The notes: generated from the letters alone by a model not told the origin. Numbered from the stretch's first letter, positions 7,326 through 14,560 are shown. The stretch: DNA of 22,671 bases from JBCBKL01 sp963922565 (GCA_963922565.1 CAWUIQ010000053.1:1-22671), one strand, 5' to 3'. Made by a program: numbers and translations.

Positions 7326-8495
7326 TTATCCTGCTCTTACCTGGGTGAGTGTTCGCGCGGTATGCCGTGCCACATGGTCCGCCATCGCGACGTTATCAAG
7401 GGTCATTTCGGCATCAATAAGGCCGTGTTCGACCTGATCCAGCGTTTCAGCCACGATATCCGACATTTGCGTAAACCGAACGGCCCCGGCGATAAAGCCG
7501 TCAAGGGCGGTCTCTTTCGCGGCGTTGAACACGGCACCCGAAAGACCGCCGCGTTCCATCACCTCGCGGGCCAGTCGCAGCGCCGGCCATCGGTCATCTT
7601 CGGGCGGACGGAATGTCAGGGTACCGATGCTGGCCAGATCGAGACGATCGACCGGCACGTGTTTGCGGTCAGGCCAATGCAAGGCGTACCCGATCGCATG
7701 GCGCATATCGGGCGGCCCAACATGCGCCATCAGGGCACCGTCGTGAAAGCCAACAAGGGCATGCACCAGCGATTCCGGGTGAACCAGCACCTCGATCTGT
7801 GACGGCCGAACGCCAAAATACTCTTTTGTTTCAATAAGCTCTAATGCCTTGTTGAACATAGAGGCGGAGTCGATCGTGATCCGCTGTCCCATGTCCCAAT
7901 TCGGATGCGACGATGCTTCGGCCAGTGTCGCATCCTTCAGCCGCTCGATGGGCCAATCACGGAAGGCACCGCCACTTGCAGTGATCACGATGCGTTCGAC
8001 CGCGCTCATATCTTCGCCGACCAAAGCCTGGAATACCGCCGAATGTTCGCTGTCGACCGGCAAAAGGCGCGCATTGTTGGCCCGCGCCGTGGCCAGCATC
8101 AGGCCTCCGGCGCATACGAGGGATTCCTTATTTGCGAGCGCGAGGGTTGCCCCCGTCTCAAGCGCCGCCAGACCCGGGGCAAGCCCGGCTGCACCAACAA
8201 TGGCTGACATAACCCAATCGGCAGGACGGCCCGCCGCCTCGATGAGAGCCGCCTCACCGCTCGCCGCTTCGACGCCTGATCCGGCGAGGGCCGCGCGCAA
8301 TTCGGGCAACCTGGCATCATCCGCCGTGACGGCGACATCGGCCCCCAGCCGCCGCGCATCCTGAGCAAGTTGTTCGATGTTACCCGCCCCCGTCAGGGCG
8401 ACGACGTCATAGGCCGCGGGGTCCCGGGCGATCAGGTCGATCGTGTTTTGGCCAATCGATCCCGTCGCGCCGAAGATACTGACACGCCGCACCAT
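7326..8495 (-). CDS. dxr: 1-deoxy-D-xylulose 5-phosphate reductoisomerase Dxr
   Basis: Dxr converts 1-deoxyxylulose 5-phosphate to 2-C-methylerythritol 4-phosphate with NADPH, the committed step of the non-mevalonate isoprenoid pathway. The 389-residue protein has the nucleotide-binding GATGSIG at residues 9-15, the ANKESLVCAGG block at 121-130, metal ligands in VDSEHSA (D148, E150), SHPNWDMG around H196, and NKALELIE with E219. All hallmark residues are present and the length is standard. The ATG at 8495 overlaps the cdsA stop by one base (TGATG), which suggests coupled translation. The product feeds undecaprenyl and quinone synthesis, matching its neighbour uppS. Confidence 0.97.
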   Translation of the reverse strand: MVRRVSIFGATGSIGQNTIDLIARDPAAYDVVALTGAGNIEQLAQDARRLGADVAVTADDARLPELRAALAGSGVEAASGEAALIEAAGRPADWVMSAIVGAAGLAPGLAALETGATLALANKESLVCAGGLMLATARANNARLLPVDSEHSAVFQALVGEDMSAVERIVITASGGAFRDWPIERLKDATLAEASSHPNWDMGQRITIDSASMFNKALELIETKEYFGVRPSQIEVLVHPESLVHALVGFHDGALMAHVGPPDMRHAIGYALHWPDRKHVPVDRLDLASIGTLTFRPPEDDRWPALRLAREVMERGGLSGAVFNAAKETALDGFIAGAVRFTQMSDIVAETLDQVEHGLIDAEMTLDNVAMADHVARHTARTLTQVRAG

Positions 8496-9289
8496 CAGAG
8501 GAATCCTTCGGGAAAATCCGTGATGGCGGCGAACGCCATAAGAAACAACGACGCGCCCATCATCCCGTCAAAGCGGTCCAGCATTCCGCCGTGACCGGGG
8601 ATGAGCCCGCTAGCGTCTTTCACCCCCACATGCCGCTTGATCGCGCTTTCGACAATGTCCCCGGCCTGAGAGGCGACCGAAAGCGCGACCGACAGGATGA
8701 TGACTTCGATCGTCAGACCTGAATTCACCGAAAATATCGCCCCCATCAATCCTGCTCCGATCCAGCCGGCGACAGCACCGGCCCAGGTCTTTTTCGGGCT
8801 GAAGCGCGGCCAGAGCTTTGGCCCGCCAATGATCTTGCCCGCAAAATACCCGAAAACGTCGGTCGCGACGACCACCGCAACGAACCAAGCCATCCAGCCC
8901 ACGCCCAGAGTTGACCGGATCAACAAAAGACCAAGGCCCGCAACAAGTATCAACCAGACGTAAATGCCGTAGGTCTTGACCATCCGATCGATGATCCAGA
9001 TCCCGATCAACGGCGCGACCGTCAGCACCGATAGTGCCGGCAGGATCGGCAGCCTTGTGGCCAGCAACAATGAGATCCCAGCGATCAGCGCAAGACCTGC
9101 CGCGAGCGTGCTGCGTTCAGGGCTGACCAGCCGCGTGAATTCCCAGATCATCAGCGCCGCGACGGTCGATACCATGGCAGCAAAGATCCAGCCACCCATC
9201 CAGACGCCCCAGACGCCGACGACGAGCATAGAGATCCCCGAACCCAGACGCAGCGCAAGGTCGGACCATCTGCCTTTCTGGTGGTTCAA
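8495..9289 (-). CDS. cdsA: Phosphatidate cytidylyltransferase CdsA
   Basis: CdsA makes CDP-diacylglycerol from phosphatidic acid and CTP, the branch point for all glycerophospholipids, at the inner membrane. The 264-residue product has about seven to eight hydrophobic segments. It carries ATDVFGYFAGK (142-152), SPKKTWAG (164-171) and the full family signature SAIKRHVGVKDASGLIPGHG-GMLDRFDG at 215-242. The frame opens with a TTG at 9289-9287 that overlaps the uppS stop codon (TTGA). The next in-frame ATG is at residue 21, inside the first hydrophobic segment, so TTG with translational coupling to uppS is the best start. Function is secure; the start is somewhat less so. Confidence 0.93.
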   Translation of the reverse strand: MNHQKGRWSDLALRLGSGISMLVVGVWGVWMGGWIFAAMVSTVAALMIWEFTRLVSPERSTLAAGLALIAGISLLLATRLPILPALSVLTVAPLIGIWIIDRMVKTYGIYVWLILVAGLGLLLIRSTLGVGWMAWFVAVVVATDVFGYFAGKIIGGPKLWPRFSPKKTWAGAVAGWIGAGLMGAIFSVNSGLTIEVIILSVALSVASQAGDIVESAIKRHVGVKDASGLIPGHGGMLDRFDGMMGASLFLMAFAAITDFPEGFL

Positions 9290-9999
9290 ATAGCGACTCC
9301 GCCGAAACGCCGTTCCCGCCCGCCATAGGCGGCGCAGAGGCTGGTAAACTCATCGGCGGTAAAATCGGGCCATAGCGTATCGATGAATTCATATTCGGCA
9401 TAAGCAGATTGCCAGAGCAGGAAGTTCGAAATCCGGGCTTCGCCGCTGGTTCGAATCACGAGATCCGGATCCGGTAAAACGTATGTATCCAAGTACTTTG
9501 GCAGCGTTTCTTCATTTATATTTTCGGGCTTGAGGTTGCCCAAAGCCACGTCCTGGGCCAGCCGTTTGGTCGCGCGGGCCACTTCGTCGCGCCCGCCGTA
9601 ATTGAGGGCAATGGTCAGATGCACCAGCTCATTGTCGCTGGTCAGCAGCTCAAGCTCGTCCATCATCTGCACCAGTTTGTCATCCAGCCGGACGCGATCG
9701 CCTATGAAACGCACCCGCACCCCGAACTCTTTGAGCGCGCGTGCCTCTTTCGTGATGTAGCGGCGGAAAAGGCTCATCAATCCGGCCACTTCAACCTGGG
9801 TCCGCTTCCAGTTCTCGGTCGAGAAGGCAAAGATCGTCAGGTACTTGACGCCGATGTCGGGGCAGCGCTCCACCACTTCGCGCACGCGCTTGGCTCCGGC
9901 ATGGTGACCAAACAGGCGGGGGCGCTTGCGCTGCGTCGCCCACCGGCCGTTTCCGTCCATGATGATTGCCACATGCCGCGGCCCTGTCTCTGCGATCAT
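9286..9999 (-). CDS. uppS: Undecaprenyl (isoprenyl) diphosphate synthase UppS
   Basis: UppS adds isopentenyl diphosphate units to farnesyl diphosphate to build the C55 cis-prenyl carrier needed for peptidoglycan and O-antigen. HVAIIMDGNGRWA holds the catalytic aspartate D15; FGHHAGAKRVREVV, IFAFSTENWKR, LNYGGRDEV and RTSGEARISNFLLWQ are all present. The ATG at 9999 gives 237 residues, close to family length, and starts just before the conserved fold. A second ATG at 10080, which also has a good AAGG ribosome binding site, would add 27 residues of AT-richer, non-conserved sequence; I consider it possible. The frame is open further upstream but that part overlaps frr. The stop overlaps the cdsA TTG start. 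Confidence 0.94.
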   Translation of the reverse strand: MIAETGPRHVAIIMDGNGRWATQRKRPRLFGHHAGAKRVREVVERCPDIGVKYLTIFAFSTENWKRTQVEVAGLMSLFRRYITKEARALKEFGVRVRFIGDRVRLDDKLVQMMDELELLTSDNELVHLTIALNYGGRDEVARATKRLAQDVALGNLKPENINEETLPKYLDTYVLPDPDLVIRTSGEARISNFLLWQSAYAEYEFIDTLWPDFTADEFTSLCAAYGGRERRFGGVAI

Positions 10000-10099
10000 T
10001 TCGTTGATGACAATGTTCCTTTGATCGTAAGGGCCGTTTGCAAAATCATACGTTTGGCTTGCACCGCTTCTGGCAATCATGGCCAGAGCCTTTTTTGCA

Positions 10100-10660
10100 T
10101 CAAACCTGCATAATCTCCGACTGTTTGCTCTCAAGAGCCGTGTCGACCGACTTGATAAAGTTGTCCGTCATGTCCTGAACCGCGCCTTCCCAGAATTTCT
10201 GGTCATCCTCAGACATGCCGTCCTTGGCTTTCTTGATCTGGTCCATGCCATCGCGCCGCACGTTCCGGATCGCAACGCGGGCGTTTTCAGCGTATTGGCC
10301 CGCGACCTTGCCCAGCTCACGGCGCCGTTCTTCGTTAAGCTCGGGGATCGGCAGCATGATGATCGTGCCGTTCAGCTGCGGATTGATCCCCAGGCCGGAT
10401 TCGCGGATCGCCTTTTCGACAGCATTCACCATCGACTTGTCCCAGACATTCACCGTCACCATGCGCGATTCAGGGACGTTCACGGTACCCACCTGGTTGA
10501 TCGGCGTCTTCTGCCCGTATGCCTCGACCATGACCGGTTCCAGCATCGAGGCCGATGCGCGGCCTGTCCGCAAAGACGCGAATTCGGTTCTAAGCGAGTT
10601 CATGGCGCCTTCCATGCGCCGCTCAAGATCATCGGTGTCGAGGATGAATTCTTCTGACAT
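10100..10660 (-). CDS. frr: Ribosome recycling factor
   Basis: RRF splits post-termination ribosomes together with EF-G in the cytoplasm. The 186-residue product has the standard length and blocks: LRTGRASASMLEPVMVEAYG near residues 31-50, PESRMVTVNVWDKS, GLGINPQLNGTIIMLPIPEL, and the three-helix bundle ending near DALESKQSEIMQV. The ATG is preceded by AGAGGGT. Upstream, 78 bases separate it from the acyl-carrier-like membrane protein gene, whose end carries an inverted repeat. In most bacteria frr directly follows pyrH; here one extra gene intervenes. Confidence 0.97.
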   Translation of the reverse strand: MSEEFILDTDDLERRMEGAMNSLRTEFASLRTGRASASMLEPVMVEAYGQKTPINQVGTVNVPESRMVTVNVWDKSMVNAVEKAIRESGLGINPQLNGTIIMLPIPELNEERRRELGKVAGQYAENARVAIRNVRRDGMDQIKKAKDGMSEDDQKFWEGAVQDMTDNFIKSVDTALESKQSEIMQV

Positions 10661-10723
10661 GGGTACCCTCTTTTTCCCGCGCTTATAGCCTTGGGCCGAA
10701 GGGAAAGTATAGAGGTACCCGGA

Positions 10724-10745
10724 CGGGTGAGCGCAGGATCACCCG
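10724..10745 (-). other. Perfect 7-bp inverted repeat over the stop codon of the preceding gene
   Basis: CGGGTGA (10724-10730) and TCACCCG (10739-10745) are perfect inverted arms around an 8-base loop. The arm contains the stop codon of the gene ending at 10739. There is no T-run after the stem, so an intrinsic terminator is doubtful; it could protect or attenuate the message before frr. Confidence 0.4.
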
Positions 10746-11401
10746 GGCTGGCTGTCCTGAGCCGATGTCCGACCGCGCGCGGCGTCGCGCCGCCGATCCT
10801 TTTTGTGGACGCGATAGAGCTCAACCAGACCGGGCAGAACGGCCAGCGCCAGCAGGGCCAGACTGATACCGCCGCCGATGAGCAGCGTCTTGGCGACCAA
10901 GCCTTCGGAAATGGCGCAGATCCGACAGATCGGGTTCAAGGGCCAGAAGGCCGCGTAAAGACTGATCAGGAATGGCAAGACGAAGGCCAGCATCCAACCA
11001 GCAGAAAGCCGCATCGAGAACGGTACATGCAGCGGCGGCGATTGCAGGCCACTGCGCACATAGCGCCGTTCGCGGATCGAGGCCGCCATGCTTTCGATCG
11101 TATCGACCTCGACGCGTGTCGTGTAATCCGCAACCAGCGCGCGGGCTTTGGCGGAAACGGCAGCCAGCAGCTGCAGGCTCCACATCGTGTTGTCACCCAC
11201 AACGATCCGGTAAAGCGGCATTGTATTGACGATGTCCTCGATCGGTACGCCATGGCTTTCGGCGGCCCGTTCGAAGATCCGGCGATAATCCTCGTCGTCG
11301 ATGTCGAGGTCTTCGATGGCCATATCCTCAGACAAGAACGCCTGGTCCTCGCCCGTAACGTGGCTCACTTCCTCAAATATCGTATCAAGTGGCGTTTTCA
11401 T
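10739..11401 (-). CDS. Membrane protein with acyl-carrier-like N-terminal domain, function unknown
   Basis: I do not recognise this 220-residue product as a named protein. Residues 5-60 resemble the helical layout of acyl carrier-like (DUF1493-type) domains: SEDMAIEDLDIDDEDYRRIF then a helix ending HGVPIED. The place where an acyl carrier protein has the phosphopantetheine serine (D-S-L) reads D-I-D-D, so no prosthetic group is expected. The middle is soluble. Residues 136-154 and 168-195 are two strong membrane segments, separated by a short loop with a CRIC (C159-x2-C162) motif; the tail is basic and disordered. The ATG has an AGAGGCG ribosome binding site. It sits 62 bases after the pyrH tandem stop (TAATAA) and before frr, so it is probably co-transcribed. 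The domain resemblance is a judgement by eye. Confidence 0.75.
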   Translation of the reverse strand: MKTPLDTIFEEVSHVTGEDQAFLSEDMAIEDLDIDDEDYRRIFERAAESHGVPIEDIVNTMPLYRIVVGDNTMWSLQLLAAVSAKARALVADYTTRVEVDTIESMAASIRERRYVRSGLQSPPLHVPFSMRLSAGWMLAFVLPFLISLYAAFWPLNPICRICAISEGLVAKTLLIGGGISLALLALAVLPGLVELYRVHKKDRRRDAARGRTSAQDSQPG

Positions 11402-11440
11402 GCTGCTCGCCTCTTTAATTTGGCGGGCGCATTACTTCGC

Positions 11441-11458
11441 GAATTAGGCGAAATTAGG
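11441..11458. repeat. Tandem AATTAGG repeat in the pyrH downstream gap
   Basis: GAATTAGG (11441-11448) and GAAATTAGG (11450-11458) are near-identical copies about ten bases apart, one helical turn, next to the palindrome TTCGCGAA (11436-11443). The stretch is AT-rich against a GC-rich background and lies between the pyrH stop and the next start. It could be an operator or promoter region; nothing proves it. Confidence 0.3.
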
Positions 11459-11463
11459 GCTTA

Positions 11464-12186
11464 TTAACCTTGAACGCGGGTATAGGTGCCCTCACCGGCA
11501 AGAATGCCACGGAAACCGCCCGGCTCATCCAGCGAAAAGACAATGATCGGCAGGTTGTTGTCCCGCGCCAGCGCGATGGCCGAGGCATCCATGACCCCAA
11601 GCCGCTTTGCCAGCACATCGTCATAGCTGACGGTTTCGTACCGTTTCGCGTCGTCGAACTTGGCCGGGTCCTTGTCGTAAACCCCGTCGACCTTGGTGCC
11701 TTTGAAGATCGCCTCGCAATTCATTTCGTTGGCCCGCAGGGTCGCCGCGGTATCGGTGGTGAAATAGGGGTTGCCGGTCCCGGCGGCAAAGATGCACACC
11801 CGCTTTTTCTCAAGATGTCGGATCGCGCGGCGTCGGATATAGGGTTCACAGACCTCGTTCATGGTGATGGCCGAGATGACCCGCGTATGGATCCCCAACC
11901 CTTCCAGCGCGGATTGCATGGCAAGCGCGTTCATCACCGTCGCCAGCATCCCCATATAGTCGGCTGTCGTCCGTTCCATCCCCTGGGCAGAACCCTGCAG
12001 CCCCCGGAAGATGTTGCCACCGCCGATCACCATGCAGATCTCGACGCCCAGATCGTGGACGGATTTGACTTCTTTCGCGATCCGTTCAACCGTTGGTGGG
12101 TGCAACCCAAAGCCCTGATCGCCCATCAGCGCCTCACCCGAGATCTTCAGCATAACCCTGTTAAAGGTCGGTTCCTCGTCTCGCAT
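11464..12186 (-). CDS. pyrH: UMP kinase
   Basis: PyrH phosphorylates UMP to UDP, the start of pyrimidine nucleotide supply including the UDP-sugars used by LpxA. The product belongs to the amino-acid-kinase fold: NRVMLKISGEALMGDQGFG at the N-terminus, CMVIGGGNIFRG, MGMLATVMNALAMQSALE, GTGNPYFTTDTAA, KGTKVDGVYDKDP and an SLDEPGGFRGILAGEGTYT C-terminus. I chose the ATG at 12186, with GGAGAA seven bases upstream, giving 240 residues (E. coli 241). A TTG at 12222 would add 12 non-conserved residues. The gene ends in two consecutive stop codons. It is divergent from miaA with 78 bases between the starts. tsf, its usual upstream neighbour, is not here. Confidence 0.97.
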   Translation of the reverse strand: MRDEEPTFNRVMLKISGEALMGDQGFGLHPPTVERIAKEVKSVHDLGVEICMVIGGGNIFRGLQGSAQGMERTTADYMGMLATVMNALAMQSALEGLGIHTRVISAITMNEVCEPYIRRRAIRHLEKKRVCIFAAGTGNPYFTTDTAATLRANEMNCEAIFKGTKVDGVYDKDPAKFDDAKRYETVSYDDVLAKRLGVMDASAIALARDNNLPIIVFSLDEPGGFRGILAGEGTYTRVQG

Positions 12187-12190
12187 GGGC

Positions 12191-12219
12191 TTCTCCGGCA
12201 GCTTGGTCGCAATTGCCGG
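12191..12219 (-). promoter_or_regulatory. Leader hairpin touching the pyrH ribosome binding site
   Basis: CCGGCA (12195-12200) and TGCCGG (12214-12219) are perfect 6-base inverted arms with a 13-base loop in the short pyrH/miaA divergent region. Two bases of the pyrH ribosome binding site (GGAGAA, 12196-12191) lie in the stem, so folding could dampen translation. It could equally be a protein-binding palindrome shared by the divergent promoters. I see no convincing promoter boxes for either gene in these 78 bases. Confidence 0.35.
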
Positions 12220-12264
12220 CAACCTGTCCTAAAAGCGGTTCCAGTTCAATGCGCAGTGAGACAA

Positions 12265-13146
12265 ATGAAGGGCTATATTTCGCGTATTCCCGATGATCGG
12301 CCCGTATTGGTTGTGGGGCCAACGGCTTCGGGCAAATCCGACCTTGCCCTGGCGATCGCCGAGACGCAGGGCGGCGTGATCGTCAATGCCGATGCAAGCC
12401 AGGTTTACGACTGCTGGCGCGTGATCACCGCGCGGCCTAGCGCCAGTGATGAGGCCCGCGCCCCACATGCCCTCTATGGCCACCTGCCCTACGATGCGCC
12501 CTATTCTGCCGGTCATTGGTTGCGGGAGCTGAAACCGCTGCTCGACCAAGGCGTGCGACCGATCATCGTTGGTGGGACCGGGCTTTACTTCACTGCCCTC
12601 ACCGAGGGGCTGGCAGAGATACCAGCGACGCCGGCCGAAGTGAGGGCTGAGGCCGACACGATACCGCTTGATACGCTGGTGAGCGAGCTCGACCCCGCCA
12701 CGAAAGCGGTGATCGACCTGTCAAACCGCGCACGGGTGCAACGGGCGTGGGAGGTATTTCGGTCAACCGGCAGACCATTGGCCGACTGGCAGGCCGAACC
12801 GGCTGCCCCGCTGCTGCCTCTGTCGGCCGCGACCGGTATCGTCCTTGATGCACCAAAGGAATGGCTGACACCCCGGATCGCCCGGCGCTTCGATCTGATG
12901 CTCGCCCAAGGCGGACTTGATGAGGCGCGGGCGATGCAAGACCGGTACGACCCCGCCCTGCCCAGTTGCCGTGCGATCGGTGTCAGGGAAACGATGGCGC
13001 TGCTGGCGGGCGAGATAAGCCATCAAGCAGCAGTCGACGCCGCCACGATTGCCACGCGCCAATTCGCCAAGCGGCAGCGGACCTGGTTTCGGGCTCGGAT
13101 GACCAGTTGGAACTGGCTTTCAGCCGCGGAAATCGTTGTCGCCTGA
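12265..13146 (+). CDS. miaA: tRNA dimethylallyltransferase MiaA
   Basis: MiaA transfers a dimethylallyl group to the N6 of adenosine 37 in tRNAs that read codons starting with U, using the isoprenoid made by the Dxr pathway. The product has the P-loop GPTASGKS (18-25), NADASQVYDCWRVITARPS in place of the usual D-S-x-Q-V-Y block, HALYGH, AGHWLRE, IIVGGTGLYFTALTEGL and a C-terminal AIGVRE block. The ATG at 12265 gives 293 residues, in the family range. The in-frame GTG at 12256 is a near alternative. The same frame is open far upstream, across pyrH, but that part is antisense to pyrH and not protein-like. It is divergent from pyrH and followed by an inverted-repeat-rich gap. Confidence 0.95.
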   Translation: MKGYISRIPDDRPVLVVGPTASGKSDLALAIAETQGGVIVNADASQVYDCWRVITARPSASDEARAPHALYGHLPYDAPYSAGHWLRELKPLLDQGVRPIIVGGTGLYFTALTEGLAEIPATPAEVRAEADTIPLDTLVSELDPATKAVIDLSNRARVQRAWEVFRSTGRPLADWQAEPAAPLLPLSAATGIVLDAPKEWLTPRIARRFDLMLAQGGLDEARAMQDRYDPALPSCRAIGVRETMALLAGEISHQAAVDAATIATRQFAKRQRTWFRARMTSWNWLSAAEIVVA

Positions 13147-13166
13147 CCCAAGGGCAACGTTCAAAA

Positions 13167-13219
13167 CCCAAGTTGGATCGTGATCGCAGCACTTCGATCA
13201 AACGACGATCAACCTTGGG
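13167..13219. repeat. Nested long inverted repeat after miaA
   Basis: The outer arms 13167-13180 and 13206-13219 (reading CCCAAG-TTGGATCG and the complement of CCCAAGGTTGATCG) match except for two single-base bulges. Inside them, TGATCG (13181-13186) and CGATCA (13195-13200) are a perfect inverted pair with an 8-base loop. The whole can fold into one long hairpin 20 bases after the miaA stop. An A-run, not a T-run, follows on the plus strand, so it is not a standard plus-strand intrinsic terminator. Confidence 0.6.
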
Positions 13220-13298
13220 AAAATGTCGCAAAAAGCACATGAATGACGCAAACGTGACATTGACCTTGCCCGGAAAGCCATGCCTCAATGCAGGGTAA

Positions 13299-13424
13299 CA
13301 GAAACATGTCTGCAGCCTCAGCGTGCGCGAAGATACGCGGGTGCAAATAAACCGGACAGTCGCTGCGAAGGGGGAGCCAATATTCAAAGACACTGACCGG
13401 ACCTTATGGCTCGCGCCGTACTGA
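13299..13424 (+). pseudogene. Possible relic of a C-terminal coding segment upstream of the permeases
   Basis: After a stop at 13296-13298 the frame is open to a TGA at 13422-13424. The last part reads VAAKGEPIFKDTDRTLWLAP, an ordinary soluble protein-like composition, but there is no good start (only a GTG at 13323 with a poor ribosome binding site) and some codons (ATA, TTA) are rare in the neighbouring genes. It lies 77 bases before the first permease, where the end of the missing binding-protein gene would be expected. Chance is a real alternative. Confidence 0.2.
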
Positions 13425-13453
13425 CACTTTGTGCGGGACCAAATCAATAAACC

Positions 13454-13469
13454 GCGGGATCAAACCCGC
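13454..13469 (+). other. GC hairpin before the first permease gene
   Basis: GCGGG (13454-13458) and CCCGC (13465-13469) form a 5-bp stem with a 6-base loop, followed by TTTCTG. It lies 33 bases before the permease ATG. Similar hairpins are commonly found between binding-protein and permease genes, where they limit read-through or protect the upstream message. The T-run is too short for a confident terminator call. Confidence 0.45.
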
Positions 13470-13501
13470 TTTCTGCCACCCAACAGGGGCAAGCTAAATA
13501 T

Positions 13502-14548
13502 ATGGGACTTTTCATCCTCAGACGTCTGGGCGTGATGCTGCTGACGGCATTGTGCCTCACGCTCATCGTCTTCTTCCTGACCAATCTCTATCCAAACCTA
13601 GAAAAGCTCGCCAAGACCCAAGGCAACTTCCGCATGTCCGAAGAACAGGTGGACAGCTGGCTTGGCGCGCGCGGGTTTCTTGATCCAACGCTCGTGAAAT
13701 ATGGGCGATGGTTGGGCGTGGTGCCGGGCTGGACCAACGAAACCGCCGATGGCGTCGTGACCGGCCAGTGTTTTGCCGAAAACGCCTCGGTCGAAGAGCG
13801 GCGCCGCTATTGCGGGCTATTGCAGGGGGATTGGGGCTTTTCGCTGGTCTTTAAGAACGAGGTGGCGTCGCTTGTGGGCAAACACCTCGGATACACCGCC
13901 CGACTTATGGGATGGGTCCTCTTGGTGATGGTACCCATGGCGTTGCTGATCGGGGTCTTGGCGGGGATGCGAGAGGGGTCCGGGCTCGACCGGTCGCTAT
14001 CAACCGTATCGATCGCGACGACGGCGACCCCGGAATATGTGTCCGGCGTTATCTTCATTGCCGTCTTTGCCTCGTCCGCCTTCGGGTTGAAGTGGTTCAA
14101 GGGGTCGGCGACCAAGGCGATGGAAGACCCGAATTTCGAGAATTTCTTTCTGCCGGTGATCACCATCGCCCTTTACGGAATGGGCTATATCGCGCGGATG
14201 ACCCGAGCCTCAATGACCGAGGTCATGACGGCCCAGTACATCCGAACGGCGCGACTGAAGGGTGTGAGTTTTGGCAATATCGTGGTGAAACACGCCCTGC
14301 GAAACGCCTTGATCGCGCCCTTCACGGTGATCATGCTGCAAATCCCGTGGCTGCTGAACGGGGTCGTCATTGTCGAGACCCTGTTCAACTACAAGGGCTT
14401 TGGCTGGCTGCTGGTTCAGGCTGCCGGTAACAACGACATCGAACTGCTGCTGGCGGTCTCGGTCGTCTCTGTCGTCGTGGTGCTAGTGACGCAGCTCATA
14501 TCCGACATTGGATATGTCTATCTCAATCCGCGCATCCGCATTTCGTAA
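13502..14548 (+). CDS. ABC transporter permease, OppB/DppB type
   Basis: This is one of two inner-membrane subunits of a peptide/nickel-type (Opp/Dpp) ABC importer. The 348-residue product has a membrane segment at about residues 9-28, a periplasmic loop, then about five further segments (135-156, 178-196, 217-232, 272-294, 314-338). The ATPase-contact (EAA) loop reads YIRTARLKGVSFGNIVVKHA at 246-265, followed by LRNALIAP. The loop between the first two segments is about 100 residues and holds two cysteines (C90, C104) that could form a disulfide. The ATG is weakly served by AGGGG about 14 bases upstream. Substrate cannot be told from sequence, and no binding-protein gene accompanies it. Confidence 0.9.
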   Translation: MGLFILRRLGVMLLTALCLTLIVFFLTNLYPNLEKLAKTQGNFRMSEEQVDSWLGARGFLDPTLVKYGRWLGVVPGWTNETADGVVTGQCFAENASVEERRRYCGLLQGDWGFSLVFKNEVASLVGKHLGYTARLMGWVLLVMVPMALLIGVLAGMREGSGLDRSLSTVSIATTATPEYVSGVIFIAVFASSAFGLKWFKGSATKAMEDPNFENFFLPVITIALYGMGYIARMTRASMTEVMTAQYIRTARLKGVSFGNIVVKHALRNALIAPFTVIMLQIPWLLNGVVIVETLFNYKGFGWLLVQAAGNNDIELLLAVSVVSVVVVLVTQLISDIGYVYLNPRIRIS

Positions 14549-14560
14549 GGGAGAGAGTCA

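Larger units (their letters stand above)
13147..13501. other. 355-base gap between miaA and the ABC permease genes
   Basis: No convincing gene is present. The stretch holds a long nested inverted repeat near the miaA end, a short AATGTC/GACATT inverted repeat (13222-13227 and 13256-13261), two very short plus-strand frames (13239-13298, 19 codons starting ATG; 13299-13424, ending in a plausible protein C-terminus) and a small GC hairpin 33 bases before the permease start. No clear sigma-70 promoter stands out. In Opp/Dpp operons this is the position where the gene for the substrate-binding protein normally lies. Confidence 0.6.

Noticed and set aside
11470..12264. Upstream extension of the miaA frame across pyrH
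   Set aside because: The open frame is an antisense shadow of pyrH; MiaA homology starts only at the ATG near 12265.
13239..13298. 19-codon plus-strand frame MNDANVTLTLPGKPCLNAG
   Set aside because: Too short to judge, no good ribosome binding site, and it overlaps an inverted repeat; chance is the simplest explanation.
12983..13447. Minus-strand frame covering the miaA end and the following gap
   Set aside because: Half overlaps miaA antisense, the rest spans inverted repeats; composition and rare codons do not look coding, and no ribosome binding site is seen.
13440..13480. Possible tRNA 3' end (GCGGG...CCCGC stem followed by TTTCTGCCACCCA)
   Set aside because: The loop lacks the TTCRA T-loop sequence and no acceptor, D or anticodon arm can be drawn upstream, so a simple hairpin is the better reading.
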